A DNA stretch of 64,000 nucleotides. Source: Antrihabitans auranticaus. Lineage in GTDB: Bacteria; Actinomycetota; Actinomycetes; Mycobacteriales; Mycobacteriaceae. The stretch lies in assembly GCF_016481275.1 (NCBI RefSeq), contig NZ_JAEMNW010000003.1:620001-684000 (forward strand), given 5' to 3'. The notes under the pieces were generated by a model. It did no database searches, had not been told where the DNA came from, and was given only the letters and a program-made list of their open reading frames with translations. A program made the position numbers and the translations under genes. Each line of letters starts with the position of its first letter. Positions within the stretch are counted from its first letter, which is position 1. Positions 1-9,170 of this stretch are shown piece after piece.

Positions 1-2
1 GT

Positions 3-800
3 CGCGTCGCGGCCGCCTTCGACGAGAACGCCTACGGTCAGACCCAGCAGCTTCCGCGAAGCCTCGACTTCGCACCGGTGGCCGCACTACCGGCCGGCAC
101 CGGCGCCCAGGAGCGCACTCCGATCGCCGACGCGGTCGAGGCCGAGATCGCAGAGGCAGAACTTGCCGATGCGCCTTTGGACTACGCTCCCGGGCGCGAG
201 ATTGCCCGTGTCGGGCACAACCTGCCCGCAACGCCGGACCGACTGCCCGCTGTCGCAGCGCCCAAGCAGAAGCAGCAGCCGAAGGCCGAGCCGGCGAAGC
301 CGCCGTCGGTCGGGTTGCCGCGCCTGAACCCGCTGCCCGACCTCGCACGCACCGTCACCGGCATCGGCAAGTCGCTGGTGCCGGACGTCGTGAAGAATTT
401 GAGCAACGCGAACCCGGTGAAGTCCGCACGCTCGGTCTTCGAGGAGTTCGAGGAGATCAAGTTCTCGTTCTCCCGCAAGCGCACGGTCACGATGGACGAG
501 CAGAAGCCCGACGAGACCGCGGTGTACCGCCAGGCAGAGCAGTTGACGCAGGCACCGCAGGAACAGTCCGCGCCTGCTCTCTCGCGAATTCACTCGACGC
601 GCGTCGTCGAGGGTCCGCGCCCGCAGAACCAGTACGGCCTCGATTACACCCCGTGGAACACCGAAGCCCTGGGCGTCGGCACACCCGAGGACCTCTCTCG
701 TGGCCTCACCGGACGTGAGGGCGACCGCGAACTGGTCGAGCGCGAAGGTCCGGCTGCTCTCGACGAGCGTCAGGGCCCGCGGGCGCTGCCGTCGGCCTAG
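3..800 (+). CDS. Unrecognised protein, C-terminal part (5' end outside window)
   Basis: The reading frame is open from base 3, so the gene starts upstream of the window. About 265 residues are visible. They are rich in Ala, Pro, Glu and Arg, with a proline-rich stretch followed by a segment containing EEFEEIKFSFSRKR and a polar tail ending RALPSA. I see no membrane segment and no catalytic motif, and the tail looks mostly disordered. An internal GTG at 78 is in frame but is probably not the start, because the coding pattern continues upstream of it. The stop codon touches the stop of the convergent exonuclease gene. Function is unknown; the conserved part probably lies outside the window. Confidence 0.6.
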   Translation, partial: RVAAAFDENAYGQTQQLPRSLDFAPVAALPAGTGAQERTPIADAVEAEIAEAELADAPLDYAPGREIARVGHNLPATPDRLPAVAAPKQKQQPKAEPAKPPSVGLPRLNPLPDLARTVTGIGKSLVPDVVKNLSNANPVKSARSVFEEFEEIKFSFSRKRTVTMDEQKPDETAVYRQAEQLTQAPQEQSAPALSRIHSTRVVEGPRPQNQYGLDYTPWNTEALGVGTPEDLSRGLTGREGDRELVEREGPAALDERQGPRALPSA

Positions 801-1664
801 CTACTTCGACTGCGGCAACTTGACCGCTCCGCGTTTTGCTGCAGGTGCGGAGGGCGGCGGAACGACGGGCCCGATGTCGCCGTCCGGAGCTTCGTCGAGG
901 TCGACGATCACGGGTGCGTGGTCGCTCGGCCCAGTTCCCTTGCGCGCGAGGCGGTCGACCCAGGCCGCTTCGACGCGGTCGGCGACGGCAGACGACGCGA
1001 GCACCAGGTCGATGCGCATGCCGAGATCCTTGTGGAACATGCCCGCGCGGTAATCCCAATAGGTGAAGATCCGCTTGTCCGGCCACCGGTCACGGACCAC
1101 GTCGTGGAGGCCGAGGTCCAGCAGATCGGTCAGCGCCTTGCGCTCCGGAGCGGTCACGTGGGTCTGGCCGACGTAAGCGTTCGGGTCGAAGACGTCGGCG
1201 TCGGCAGGCGCAATGTTCACGTCACCGCACACCATGGCGTCGGCAGGTCCGGTTCGGACCGACTCGCCCAGCGCGGCCAGCCATTCCAGCTTGTATCTGT
1301 AGTGGTCCGAGTCGGGTTCTCGACCGTTCGGCACGTACACCGAGTGCACCCGGACCCCACCGCAGGTCGCCGCGACCGCTCGCGCTTCGGGATGCGGAAA
1401 TCCGGGACCGCCCGGCAAGCCGACCTCTATGTCCGCGACGCCGACCCGAGACAGGATCGCCACACCGTTCCACTGCACTTCGCCGCTCACCGCGATTTCG
1501 TACCCGCGCTGCGCGAGTTCTTCGCCGAGCAGCGCCGTGAAGGCCTCGTCGGTGAGCTTGATTTCCTGCAGACAGACCACGTCAGGCTTGCGCTGGTCGA
1601 GCCACGGCACGAACCGCGGCACCCGCTGCTTGACGGAGTTCACATTCCAAGTCGCTACCCGCAC
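801..1664 (-). CDS. xthA: Exodeoxyribonuclease III (AP endonuclease family)
   Basis: Cuts DNA at abasic sites and trims 3' ends in base excision repair. The 287-residue protein starts VRVATWNVNSVKQR, the classic N-terminus of the exonuclease III/endonuclease-exonuclease-phosphatase fold. It carries the metal-binding LQEIKL, the CGDVNIAP motif and the C-terminal GPSDHAPVIVDL with the catalytic His. The open frame continues far upstream, but homology begins at the GTG at 1662-1664, so that start was chosen. A short proline-rich tail follows the catalytic domain. The gene converges on the partial gene at the left edge. Confidence 0.9.
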   Translation of the reverse strand: MRVATWNVNSVKQRVPRFVPWLDQRKPDVVCLQEIKLTDEAFTALLGEELAQRGYEIAVSGEVQWNGVAILSRVGVADIEVGLPGGPGFPHPEARAVAATCGGVRVHSVYVPNGREPDSDHYRYKLEWLAALGESVRTGPADAMVCGDVNIAPADADVFDPNAYVGQTHVTAPERKALTDLLDLGLHDVVRDRWPDKRIFTYWDYRAGMFHKDLGMRIDLVLASSAVADRVEAAWVDRLARKGTGPSDHAPVIVDLDEAPDGDIGPVVPPPSAPAAKRGAVKLPQSK

Positions 1665-1783
1665 GATTCCCAGGCTAGCGAAGCCCGGCGCGGCTCCGGG
1701 CCCCTCCGCCAGTGTGCACTTATTTGCGGTGATACTCGGCCGATGCGACAGCAGGTGCACTCTCGGCGAGGTGGGGAGGCGGG

Positions 1784-2173
1784 CTAGCGAGGTCCTCGGC
1801 CGAATCCCTCTTCGGGAGGGGCGAGGTCGACGAGCAACGCCCGTCCGGCAATCGCGCAGAGGCGACTCGCGGGAAACGAGACGTCGGCATCGTCGGGATC
1901 GACGATCCGGACGTTCGACAACGGAAACGTCCGACCGCCCCGGACGACGTAGCCGCCGCCAGCGGAGATGTTGCGAATCCAGTCGGTCTTGTCGCCGTAG
2001 AACAGCGGAACGACGAAAGTGCCGCCACTCGCAAAGCCCACGACCGGCGTGCGGTAAGTCTTTCCCGATTTGCGGCCGCTGTGCACGACGACCGCATACG
2101 GCTTCAGAACCCAGGCGTATTGCCGCTGAATCGGATTGGTGACCCACCGGTTCGCACGGGCAACCCGGCTCAT
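1784..2173 (-). CDS. Ddn-like nitroreductase family protein (deazaflavin-dependent type, DUF385)
   Basis: A 129-residue protein of the small split-barrel family that includes F420H2-dependent Ddn of mycobacteria. The pattern VVHSGRKSGKTYRTPVVGF followed by WIRNISAGG is characteristic of the group. Members bind F420 or flavin and reduce quinones, nitro compounds or other substrates; the substrate here cannot be told from sequence. ATG at 2171-2173 is preceded by a GAGAGAA ribosome-binding site. A GTG 24 bases further upstream is possible but has its purine tract too close. A 119-base gap separates it from xthA on the same strand. Confidence 0.75.
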   Translation of the reverse strand: MSRVARANRWVTNPIQRQYAWVLKPYAVVVHSGRKSGKTYRTPVVGFASGGTFVVPLFYGDKTDWIRNISAGGGYVVRGGRTFPLSNVRIVDPDDADVSFPASRLCAIAGRALLVDLAPPEEGFGRGPR

Positions 2174-2340
2174 GATCTGTTCTCTCACGACTGCCACACC
2201 TTTCCGTCGATTGCGACCAGCGTATCGACCCGGCTGCCGGACACCGCCGCAACCGCGTGCCGGCCGAACCGCTGACCCGAAAAGGCGAATTGCGATGTTT
2301 ACCCTGTCTGGATCGCGTCCGCGCTAGCGTGAACGCCGTG

Positions 2341-3087
2341 ATGCTCGAGGCGTTGAGGGAGCAGACCGGCGAAGGTCTGACGCAGGTAATCGAACTCGCG
2401 GTGGCCTTTGGCTTGTCCGCGTTGATCGGACTCGAGCGCGAGCTCAAACAGAAGTCAGCGGGCATCCGCACCTACACCGTCGTCGGCTTCGCGGCGGCGC
2501 TGTGGATGCTGGTGAGCAAGTACGGGTTCCAGGACGTGCTTTCCGACGGCACCGTGATCGTCGACCCATCGCGTGTGGCCGCACAGATCGTGGCCGGCGT
2601 CGGCTTCATCGGTGGCGGAATCATTTTCGTCAAACGTGATTCCGTGCGCGGGCTGACCACCGCGGCAGGAATCTTCCTGACCGCAGCGATCGGCGCGTGC
2701 GCGGGTGCAGGCCTTGTGCTGCTCGCAGCGGTCGCGACAGTCGCGTACTTCATCGCGGTCTTGGTGCTCCCGCTGATCGGCGATTTCGCCAAACGCCACC
2801 TCAACGCCCCGAAGCCGCCGATTCGCGTGCATTTCCTCGACGGCCGCGGGTTGTTGCACCGCATCGTGGAGATCGTTCGCGAGGCGGGCTTCCAGATCGA
2901 AGACATTTCTGTCACCCAGCGCAATGCAGTCGGCGCCGCTCCCGAACAGACCGACGCACGATCCACCCTGGAAGTGCGCATTTACGTTGCCGGTAAGGGC
3001 GACGTGCAGTCGGTCGTTTCGGAACTGAGCGAACTGGAAGGAATCATCACCGTCTCGACAGTCGACGACGAATCCGACGCCTACTGA
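2341..3087 (+). CDS. mgtC: MgtC/SapB family membrane protein
   Basis: The protein is 248 residues long. Its N-terminal half is an MgtC domain of about four membrane helices with the family signatures LSALIGLERELKQKSAGIRT and GVGFIGGGIIFV. Its C-terminal half is a soluble ACT-like domain (from about IRVHFLDGRG). MgtC proteins help intracellular and soil bacteria grow at low magnesium and inhibit F-type ATP synthase in studied pathogens; the role here is inferred. Start codons GTG 2329, GTG 2338 and ATG 2341 are clustered and none has a convincing Shine-Dalgarno, so the start is uncertain by four residues. It converges with the cutinase gene nine bases away. Confidence 0.85.
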   Translation: MLEALREQTGEGLTQVIELAVAFGLSALIGLERELKQKSAGIRTYTVVGFAAALWMLVSKYGFQDVLSDGTVIVDPSRVAAQIVAGVGFIGGGIIFVKRDSVRGLTTAAGIFLTAAIGACAGAGLVLLAAVATVAYFIAVLVLPLIGDFAKRHLNAPKPPIRVHFLDGRGLLHRIVEIVREAGFQIEDISVTQRNAVGAAPEQTDARSTLEVRIYVAGKGDVQSVVSELSELEGIITVSTVDDESDAY

Positions 3088-3096
3088 CTTACGGCC

Positions 3097-3804
3097 TCAG
3101 AGCCGCCCCGCCGCGAAACTTGCCCCGTTGAAGGCCATTCCGTTGAAGCTGTAGAAGACGTGCAGCGCGTTCGGCTGGCCGACCGGTGAACCGTCACAGA
3201 TCGTGTCGCCACCGACGCAGTAGTCCGCAACCTTGCCTCCATAGAGGGGTCCGACCACTACGGGCGGTGCTTCGACGTCTCGCATCCAGCGATCGGACGG
3301 CTTGCCGAACAGAACGACCGCCGAGACGTGGCTCGCTACCTCGGGCGGCATCGGGGCGGGCAGGCTCGATGCGTACTCCGGGCGCACGCCGTCCGGAACC
3401 CCGGCCATCGTGGTGAAGCCGGCTACAACGGCACCTTGGGAGTATCCGCCGAGGACAATTTTGGTTCCGGGGCAGGCCGACGCCATGTATTCGACGTGCG
3501 CCTGCGAATCCCTGACACCGTCGACCACTGTGCGGGCGAGCGGAATCGGGTTGCCGAAGTCGGCGCTGGCCTCGTAGTTCACCGCATAGGCGCCCACCGA
3601 CCGACCGGGCGTTTGCAGGCGCAGCGATTCGACGAACGCGGTTCCGGTGATGCCGAGACCCGGCGGCTCGGCGGTTCCCCGCGCGAAGACCACCTCTACG
3701 TCGGGGCATGGCGCCGCAGAAGCCGTCTGAACGGACAGTGTGAGCGGCATCGCAAATGCCGCAATTGCGGCACCTACGAACGGCACGAGGACACGGGCAG
3801 TCAT
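3097..3804 (-). CDS. Cutinase family secreted esterase
   Basis: A 235-residue protein with a Sec signal peptide (MTARVLVPFVGAAIAAFAMP then SVQTASA-APC). The alpha/beta-hydrolase cutinase domain carries the nucleophile motif GGYSQGAVV. The probable Asp lies in the DYCVGGDTICDG segment and the His in NALHVFYSF. Cutinase-like proteins of mycolic-acid bacteria are secreted esterases or lipases acting on lipids, cutin-like polyesters or wall glycolipids. Cysteines in APCPD, SACPG, DYC and TICDG allow the two usual disulfides. ATG 3802-3804 was chosen because it leads straight into the signal peptide. Confidence 0.85.
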   Translation of the reverse strand: MTARVLVPFVGAAIAAFAMPLTLSVQTASAAPCPDVEVVFARGTAEPPGLGITGTAFVESLRLQTPGRSVGAYAVNYEASADFGNPIPLARTVVDGVRDSQAHVEYMASACPGTKIVLGGYSQGAVVAGFTTMAGVPDGVRPEYASSLPAPMPPEVASHVSAVVLFGKPSDRWMRDVEAPPVVVGPLYGGKVADYCVGGDTICDGSPVGQPNALHVFYSFNGMAFNGASFAAGRL

Positions 3805-4083
3805 GTTGCGAAGGTTACATTCCACTTCGGCTTATTACCCACCGACGATCGATCCCAAGCGCCCGGGACAGAGAAAACAGCTTCGTTACCTTTCCTCCGC
3901 ACATCGAACGGAGGATCGGGATCGTATTCGAGCGTCGTAGGCGTTTCAATGCGTGGTTGCAGGCCTGTGTGTTCGGCGCATCCCGTAAGCCTCCGGGATC
4001 GGCCTACGAGCTCAAACACAAAGGTCACGACCTCTTCCGAGTTCGTGACCTGATGTGTCGCAGTTCATAGAACTGCTCAATTG

Positions 4084-4166
4084 TGGGCGAAGGGGGACTT
4101 GAACCCCCACGTCCCGAAGGACACTGGCACCTGAAGCCAGCGCGTCTGCCATTCCGCCACTCGCCC
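4084..4166 (-). tRNA. tRNA-Leu (CAG anticodon)
   Basis: The reverse strand folds as a class II tRNA of 83 bases. It has a seven-pair acceptor stem beginning GGGCGAG, anticodon loop ...TTCAGGT... giving anticodon CAG, and a long variable arm (GTCCTTCGGGAC). The T arm contains GGTTCAAGTC, and the discriminator base is A. No CCA is encoded. In M. tuberculosis a tRNA-Leu sits in the same place next to fhaA, which supports synteny. Confidence 0.95.
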
Positions 4167-4353
4167 GAGCGACCGAGGAAGATTATCACGCCGGTACCCG
4201 TGGTCACGAAACGGGTTTCCGCGAGCGTCGAATCTGTCGGATAGCACCGGTAGCGCCGATGATAGATATCATGGCGAGACCGGTTCGACTTCGTGACACG
4301 CTCACAGAAGGCGAGCCCGCACGCCCGAAGAACTCGCCGAGAGGAGGCTCCTG

Positions 4354-5562
4354 ATGAAGATCGTGCAACGATTCGAGCGGAAGCTGCAAGGCGCCGTCGG
4401 TGACGCGTTCGCCCGGGTGTTCGGTGGCAGCGTCGTCCCCCAAGAGGTCGAAGTCGCGCTGCAGACCGCTGCGACGGACAGTGTCACAGAGCTCGAGGGC
4501 GGCCATCTACTGGCACCCAACTGTTATGTCGTGACGATCAACGCGTCCGATCACGAGAAGCTGGCCGCCGACCACGACTTGACCGTTCGCACGTTCTCCA
4601 AGCATTTGGAGGACTACATCCGCGAGCAGGGTTGGCAGACCTACGGCTCCGTGCTCGTCGAGTTCGAGGCGTCACCCACTTTGCACACCGGTCAGTTCCG
4701 CGCGAGTGGACGAGTAGATCCGGACGTCGACCGCACGCAGCGGCCACCCAGTCAACGACCACCCGCTACACCGCAACCAGGAGCCGGCGATATGACGCAG
4801 AACTCAGGCTACGACCCGAGCCGTGAGGCCGCCGATCGTCCCGGCGACGACCGTCATCAGCAGGGCCAGGATCCGCGCTATCCGCAGCAGGGTGGGTACG
4901 CCCAGCCTGGCTACCAGAACGGATACGACCAGCAGGGGGGCTACGGGCAGCCGGGCCAGCAAAACGGCTACGACCAGGGCTACGGCGGCGGCTACCAGGG
5001 CGGATACGACCAGCAGGGGCAGCAGCCGTACTCCGACCAGGCGTATGGCCAGCAGCCCTACGGCCAGCAGGGGTATTCCGACCAGGCCTACGGCCAGCAG
5101 CCCTACGGCCAGCAGGGTTACGCCGATCCCAACTACGGCCAGCAGGGCTACTCCGACCAGGCCTACGGCCAGCAGCCCTACGGCCAGCAGGGCTATGGCC
5201 AACAGGGGTACGGTCAGCAGCCTGCCTACGGCGACCAGGGCTACGGCGGCGGCTATGCCGCACCGGCAGCCAACTACACGGCGACGTTGCAGCTCGACGA
5301 CGGCAGCGGTCGCACCTATCAGCTGCGCGACGGCAACAACGTGATCGGGCGCGGCCAGGACGCGCAGTTCCGGCTCCCGGACACCGGCGTTTCGCGCCGG
5401 CATTTCGAGATCCGGTGGGATGGGCACGTCGCAATGCTGTTCGATCTTGGTTCGACGAACGGCACCACGGTCAACGGTTCACCGGTCGGGCAGGAATGGC
5501 AGCTCGCCGACGGCGACCTGATCCGCGCCGGACACTCCGAGATCCTGATCCGAATCCTCTGA
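4354..5562 (+). CDS. fhaA: FHA domain protein FhaA (DUF3662 + FHA)
   Basis: Phosphothreonine reader of the PknA/PknB pathway, 402 residues. An N-terminal DUF3662 domain covers about residues 1-115. A long Gln/Gly/Tyr-rich linker follows, built from repeats (about residues 150-300). The C-terminal FHA domain has the expected motifs [22 protein letters not shown] and [12 protein letters not shown]. In mycobacteria FhaA binds the phosphorylated MurJ-associated pseudokinase and restrains peptidoglycan synthesis. A strong GAGGAGG lies seven bases before the ATG. It is the first gene of a seven-gene plus-strand block ending with pknB. Confidence 0.93.
   Translation: MKIVQRFERKLQGAVGDAFARVFGGSVVPQEVEVALQTAATDSVTELEGGHLLAPNCYVVTINASDHEKLAADHDLTVRTFSKHLEDYIREQGWQTYGSVLVEFEASPTLHTGQFRASGRVDPDVDRTQRPPSQRPPATPQPGAGDMTQNSGYDPSREAADRPGDDRHQQGQDPRYPQQGGYAQPGYQNGYDQQGGYGQPGQQNGYDQGYGGGYQGGYDQQGQQPYSDQAYGQQPYGQQGYSDQAYGQQPYGQQGYADPNYGQQGYSDQAYGQQPYGQQGYGQQGYGQQPAYGDQGYGGGYAAPAANYTATLQLDDGSGRTYQLRDGNNVIGRGQDAQFRLPDTGVSRRHFEIRWDGHVAMLFDLGSTNGTTVNGSPVGQEWQLADGDLIRAGHSEILIRIL
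5028..5220 (+). repeat. In-frame tandem repeats in the fhaA linker
   Basis: Three near-identical copies encode [16 protein letters not shown], starting near 5029, 5074 and 5149, with a variant PNYGQQGY unit between the second and third. Shorter GYGQQ units follow. The repeats are in frame and could expand or contract without breaking the gene. Confidence 0.85.
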
Positions 5563-5763
5563 GCCGCCGCGCGTCTCGACTCGGACACCGCGTTTCGCTA
5601 TGTCAGATAACCCGGGCCGATTCCGTATCGTGATACCTGATCTCTATCGTGTTCTCGAAGCGTTGCCAGCACCATATGATGCTGCCAACACCCGCAGTGT
5701 GCCTCGACGGTTCGCTGCGGGCTGCCGTGCAACAGTCCGGGCGAGGCGAGGAGGTAGATCGCG

Positions 5764-6228
5764 GTGCAGGGCCTGATTCTGCAATTGACCCGAGCAGGCT
5801 TTCTCCTCGTGTTGTGGCTGTTCGTCTGGGCGGTGCTGCGGACGTTGCGAAGTGACATCTACGCGGCCTCGGGCATCCGGATTCAGCCGCGTCAGTCCCG
5901 CAGCAGCAACGTCCTGCCGTCGTTCAACCGGCACAAGTCCGCGAAGCATCTGATCGTGACGCAGGGCTCGCTCGCGGGTACTCGCATATCTTTGAGCACT
6001 CAACCTGTGCTGATCGGACGGGCCGACGACTCGACACTCGTGCTCACAGACGACTATGCATCCACTCGTCACGCTAGATTGTCTCCTCGTGGCTCGGATT
6101 GGTACGTCGAGGATCTCGGGTCCACTAACGGGACCTATCTCGACCGAGCGAAAGTGACGACTGCCGTGCGCGTGCCGCTGGGGACGCCAGTTCGGGTCGG
6201 CAAGACCGTGATCGAGCTGCGATCGTGA
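5764..6228 (+). CDS. fhaB: FHA domain membrane protein FhaB (FipA)
   Basis: A 154-residue protein. One N-terminal membrane helix (LILQLTRAGFLLVLWLFVWAVL) is followed by a cytoplasmic FHA domain with the motifs LIGRADDSTLVLTDD, STRHARL and [11 protein letters not shown]. In mycobacteria FhaB/FipA is phosphorylated by PknA/B and helps recruit division proteins such as FtsZ and FtsQ under stress. The start is GTG 5764 preceded by GAGGAGGT. Its stop codon overlaps the pstP start, so the two are translationally coupled. Confidence 0.93.
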   Translation: MQGLILQLTRAGFLLVLWLFVWAVLRTLRSDIYAASGIRIQPRQSRSSNVLPSFNRHKSAKHLIVTQGSLAGTRISLSTQPVLIGRADDSTLVLTDDYASTRHARLSPRGSDWYVEDLGSTNGTYLDRAKVTTAVRVPLGTPVRVGKTVIELRS

Positions 6229-7670
6229 CCCTTGTACTGCGCTATGCCGCGCGAAGCGACCGCGGCCTCGTCAGATCCAACAACGAAGACTCCGTATACG
6301 CGGGCGCTCGCCTCCTTGCGCTTGCCGACGGCATGGGCGGCCACGCCGCCGGTGAAGTCGCGTCGCAACTCATGATCGAGGCGCTCGCGCACCTGGACGA
6401 CGACGAGCCCGGCAACGATCTGCTCGGCAAACTCGAGGCCGCGACGCGCGAGGGCAACGCATCGATCGCGGACCAGGTCGACGAAGAGCCCGAACTCGAC
6501 GGCATGGGCACGACGCTCACCGCGATTCTCTTCGCCGGCACCAAGCTCGGCCTCGTGCACATCGGCGACTCGCGGGCCTACCTGCTGCGCGACGGCGAAC
6601 TCGCGCAGATCACGCGCGACGACACGTTCGTCCAGTCGCTCGTCGACGAGGGCCGGATCACCGCCGAGCAGGCACATTCGCATCCACAGCGTTCGCTGAT
6701 CATGCGGGCGTTGACCGGAAACGAGATCGAGCCGACGCTCACGGTTCGCGAAGCGCGCGCCGGTGACCGCTATCTGCTGTGCTCGGACGGGCTTTCGGAT
6801 GTGGTGAGCGACGAGACGATCGCCAACACGATGCGTGAGGGCAACCAGGACGAGTGCGCGGACCGGTTGATCGAGCTTGCGCTCCGCAGCGGTGGACCCG
6901 ACAACGTGACCGTTGTGGTCGCCGACGTCATCGACCTCGATTACGGCCAGAGCCATCCGATCGTCGCCGGTGCGGCGTCGGGTGTGGACGACGACACTCC
7001 CCCGCCGAACACGTCCGCGGGCCGAGCGGCTGCGATGCGCCCACCGCGCGCCGCGCCCAAGCGACTTCCGCTGGTCCGCGAAACGCCGCCCAAGCAGAGT
7101 CACAAATTGCGCTGGCTGCTCATCGCAGCTGGCGTCGTGGTCGTCCTGTTGATCGGAATCATCGTGGCTGCCAAGATGATTCGCAACAATTACTACGTCG
7201 CCGAGCGCGACGGCGAGATCGTCATCCTGCGTGGAATTCCGTTGTCGGTACCCGGCTATTCGTTCGAAGACGTCTTCCGAAACGGCTGCGTCGACAATTC
7301 CGGCGCGCTGACGATCATCACGCCCGACGCGGACCATCCGGGCTGCCGCCTGCTGGAGAACAGCGACCTCACGGACGCCGCGCAGAGTCAGGTCAGCAGT
7401 GGTCTGCCAAACGGTTCCTACGACGAGGCCGAGGCCACGATGCGCCGCCTCATCGCCGAGAACTTGAAAGAGGTCTGCAAGCCGGAGCCGGCCACGCCGA
7501 CGACCACGCCATCTGCGACACCGGGCCCGTTCGTCCCGCCGGTGACCGAAACCCCCGCGCCGCCGGCGCCGGCCGACCAGACCGAGACACCGCAACCGCC
7601 GACCACGACGACACCGGCTCCGACGACGACCTCACAATTGCCGGCACCCCAATGCAGGCCGGGGAACTGA
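6225..7670 (+). CDS. pstP: PP2C-type serine/threonine phosphatase PstP
   Basis: Dephosphorylates PknA, PknB and their wall-growth substrates. The protein is 481 residues: a PP2C catalytic domain (about 1-240), a juxtamembrane linker, one transmembrane helix (LLIAAGVVVVLLIGIIVAA, near residues 305-325) and an extracytoplasmic part ending in a Pro/Thr-rich tail. Metal-binding motifs are clear: RSNNEDSVY, ADGMGGHAAGE, HIGDSRAYLLRDG, CSDGLSDVVSD and GGPDNVTVVV. The GTG start overlaps the fhaB stop (GTGA). The next gene, rodA, starts directly after its stop. Confidence 0.95.
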   Translation: MTLVLRYAARSDRGLVRSNNEDSVYAGARLLALADGMGGHAAGEVASQLMIEALAHLDDDEPGNDLLGKLEAATREGNASIADQVDEEPELDGMGTTLTAILFAGTKLGLVHIGDSRAYLLRDGELAQITRDDTFVQSLVDEGRITAEQAHSHPQRSLIMRALTGNEIEPTLTVREARAGDRYLLCSDGLSDVVSDETIANTMREGNQDECADRLIELALRSGGPDNVTVVVADVIDLDYGQSHPIVAGAASGVDDDTPPPNTSAGRAAAMRPPRAAPKRLPLVRETPPKQSHKLRWLLIAAGVVVVLLIGIIVAAKMIRNNYYVAERDGEIVILRGIPLSVPGYSFEDVFRNGCVDNSGALTIITPDADHPGCRLLENSDLTDAAQSQVSSGLPNGSYDEAEATMRRLIAENLKEVCKPEPATPTTTPSATPGPFVPPVTETPAPPAPADQTETPQPPTTTTPAPTTTSQLPAPQCRPGN

Positions 7671-9170
7671 ATGTCGTCGTCCCCCGAACCCCCGGCCAAG
7701 GCGAGACCCGCGCCATCCTTTCCGAGCCCACCAGGTGGTTTCGCCCCAGCGCCGATCCAGTCGAATCGGCGCAACATCGAATTGCTGCTGCTCGGTTTCG
7801 CGGCGCTGCTGACAACGTTGTCGCTGGTGCTCGTAGAAGCGAGCCAAGAGCAGTCGATCACCTGGGACCTCGTCAAGTACGGCCTGGCCTACATGGCGTT
7901 GTTCACGATCGCCCACCTGGGTGTTCGGCGGTTCGCACCGTATGCGGACCCGTTGCTGCTGCCGATCGTCGCCGTGCTGAACGGTCTGGGCCTCGTCCTC
8001 ATCCACCGACTCGATCTCGCGTCGATCGAGGAGGCCAAATTCGAAGTTGCCGAGTGCGCGGGCAAGCCCGACTGCGACGTCATCATGCCGGACCCCGCGG
8101 CCAATCAGCAGGTGCTCTGGACCTCGCTCGCCCTGATCGGCTTCCTCGCCGTACTGGTCATCCTGCGCGATTACCGGACGCTCGCGCGCTACGGCTACAC
8201 GCTCGGACTCTGCGGCCTGGTGTTGCTGGCGATTCCGGCGCTTTTGCCGAGCGCCTACTCGACGACCAACGGTTCGAAGATCTGGATTCGCCTGCCCGGC
8301 TTCAACGTTCAGCCCGGTGAGTTCGCGAAGATCCTGCTGATCATCTTCTTCGCGTCGATACTCGTCGCGAAACGCGAGCTGTTCACGACCGCCGGCAAAC
8401 ACTTCCTCGGTATGGACTTCCCGCGCGGGCGTGACCTCGGACCGATACTCGCCGCATGGGTCATCTCGATCGGCGTGCTCGTCTTCGAGAAAGACCTCGG
8501 CACCTCGATGCTGATCTTCTCGACGGTACTGACCATGCTGTACATCGCGACCGGGCGCGTGGGGTGGGTGCTCATCGGCGGCGGTCTGCTGATCGTCGGT
8601 TTCATCTTCGCGTACAACGCCTTCAGCCACGTACGCCTGCGGACCGACGTCTGGCTCGACCCCTTCGCCGACCCCGACGGTGCCGGGTATCAGATCACGC
8701 AGGCGCTGTTCGGCCTTGCCACGGGCGGAATCTTCGGGACCGGCCTGGGTAACGGGCGCCCCAACCAGGTTCCGCTGGCGAACACCGACTTCATCATCTC
8801 GACGATCGGTGAAGAGCTCGGCCTCGTCGGTCTTGCCGCCGTTCTCGTGCTCTACCTGGTGTTCATCGTGCGCGGTCTGCGAACCGCGCTCGCCGTGCGG
8901 GACAGCTTCGGCAAGCTCCTCGCCGCCGGACTGTCGTTCACGATTGCCGTCCAGCTGTTCGTGGTCGTCGGCGGCGTCACCAAGTTGATCCCGCTCACCG
9001 GCCTCACAACCCCCTTCGTCTCGTACGGCGGGTCGTCGGTGCTGGCGAACTACATTCTCCTCGCGCTGTTGATCAAGATTTCCGATGCCGCGCGTGCCCC
9101 CGCCCCGGCCAAGAAGAGCGTGCAAGCCCCGATCGCCGATGCCCCGACTGAAATGCTGAAGAAGCGATGA
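7671..9170 (+). CDS. rodA: SEDS peptidoglycan glycosyltransferase RodA (FtsW/RodA family)
   Basis: Polymerises lipid II into glycan strands for cell elongation, working with the class B penicillin-binding protein encoded next. It is 499 residues with about ten to twelve membrane helices. Family signatures include FNVQPGEFAKILLIIF, FEKDLGTSMLIFSTVL, an extracellular loop containing WLDPF, and PLTGLTTPFVSYGGSSVLANY near the C-terminus. A proline-rich cytoplasmic N-terminus precedes the first helix. ATG 7671 follows the pstP stop immediately, and the end overlaps the pbpA start by four bases (ATGA). Confidence 0.95.
   Translation: MSSSPEPPAKARPAPSFPSPPGGFAPAPIQSNRRNIELLLLGFAALLTTLSLVLVEASQEQSITWDLVKYGLAYMALFTIAHLGVRRFAPYADPLLLPIVAVLNGLGLVLIHRLDLASIEEAKFEVAECAGKPDCDVIMPDPAANQQVLWTSLALIGFLAVLVILRDYRTLARYGYTLGLCGLVLLAIPALLPSAYSTTNGSKIWIRLPGFNVQPGEFAKILLIIFFASILVAKRELFTTAGKHFLGMDFPRGRDLGPILAAWVISIGVLVFEKDLGTSMLIFSTVLTMLYIATGRVGWVLIGGGLLIVGFIFAYNAFSHVRLRTDVWLDPFADPDGAGYQITQALFGLATGGIFGTGLGNGRPNQVPLANTDFIISTIGEELGLVGLAAVLVLYLVFIVRGLRTALAVRDSFGKLLAAGLSFTIAVQLFVVVGGVTKLIPLTGLTTPFVSYGGSSVLANYILLALLIKISDAARAPAPAKKSVQAPIADAPTEMLKKR

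Noticed and set aside
801-2471. One 556-residue minus-strand protein
   Set aside because: Only the exonuclease III part is conserved; the rest overlaps the Ddn-like gene in another frame.
5028-5220. Regular repeats as a possible CRISPR array
   Set aside because: Repeats are in frame within fhaA and encode Gln/Gly/Tyr units; there are no unique spacers and no cas genes.
6135-7595. 486-codon minus-strand frame opposite pstP
   Set aside because: Antisense shadow; PP2C motifs fix the plus-strand gene.
7632-9125. 497-codon minus-strand frame opposite rodA
   Set aside because: Antisense shadow with repetitive charged composition; rodA is clearly the real gene.
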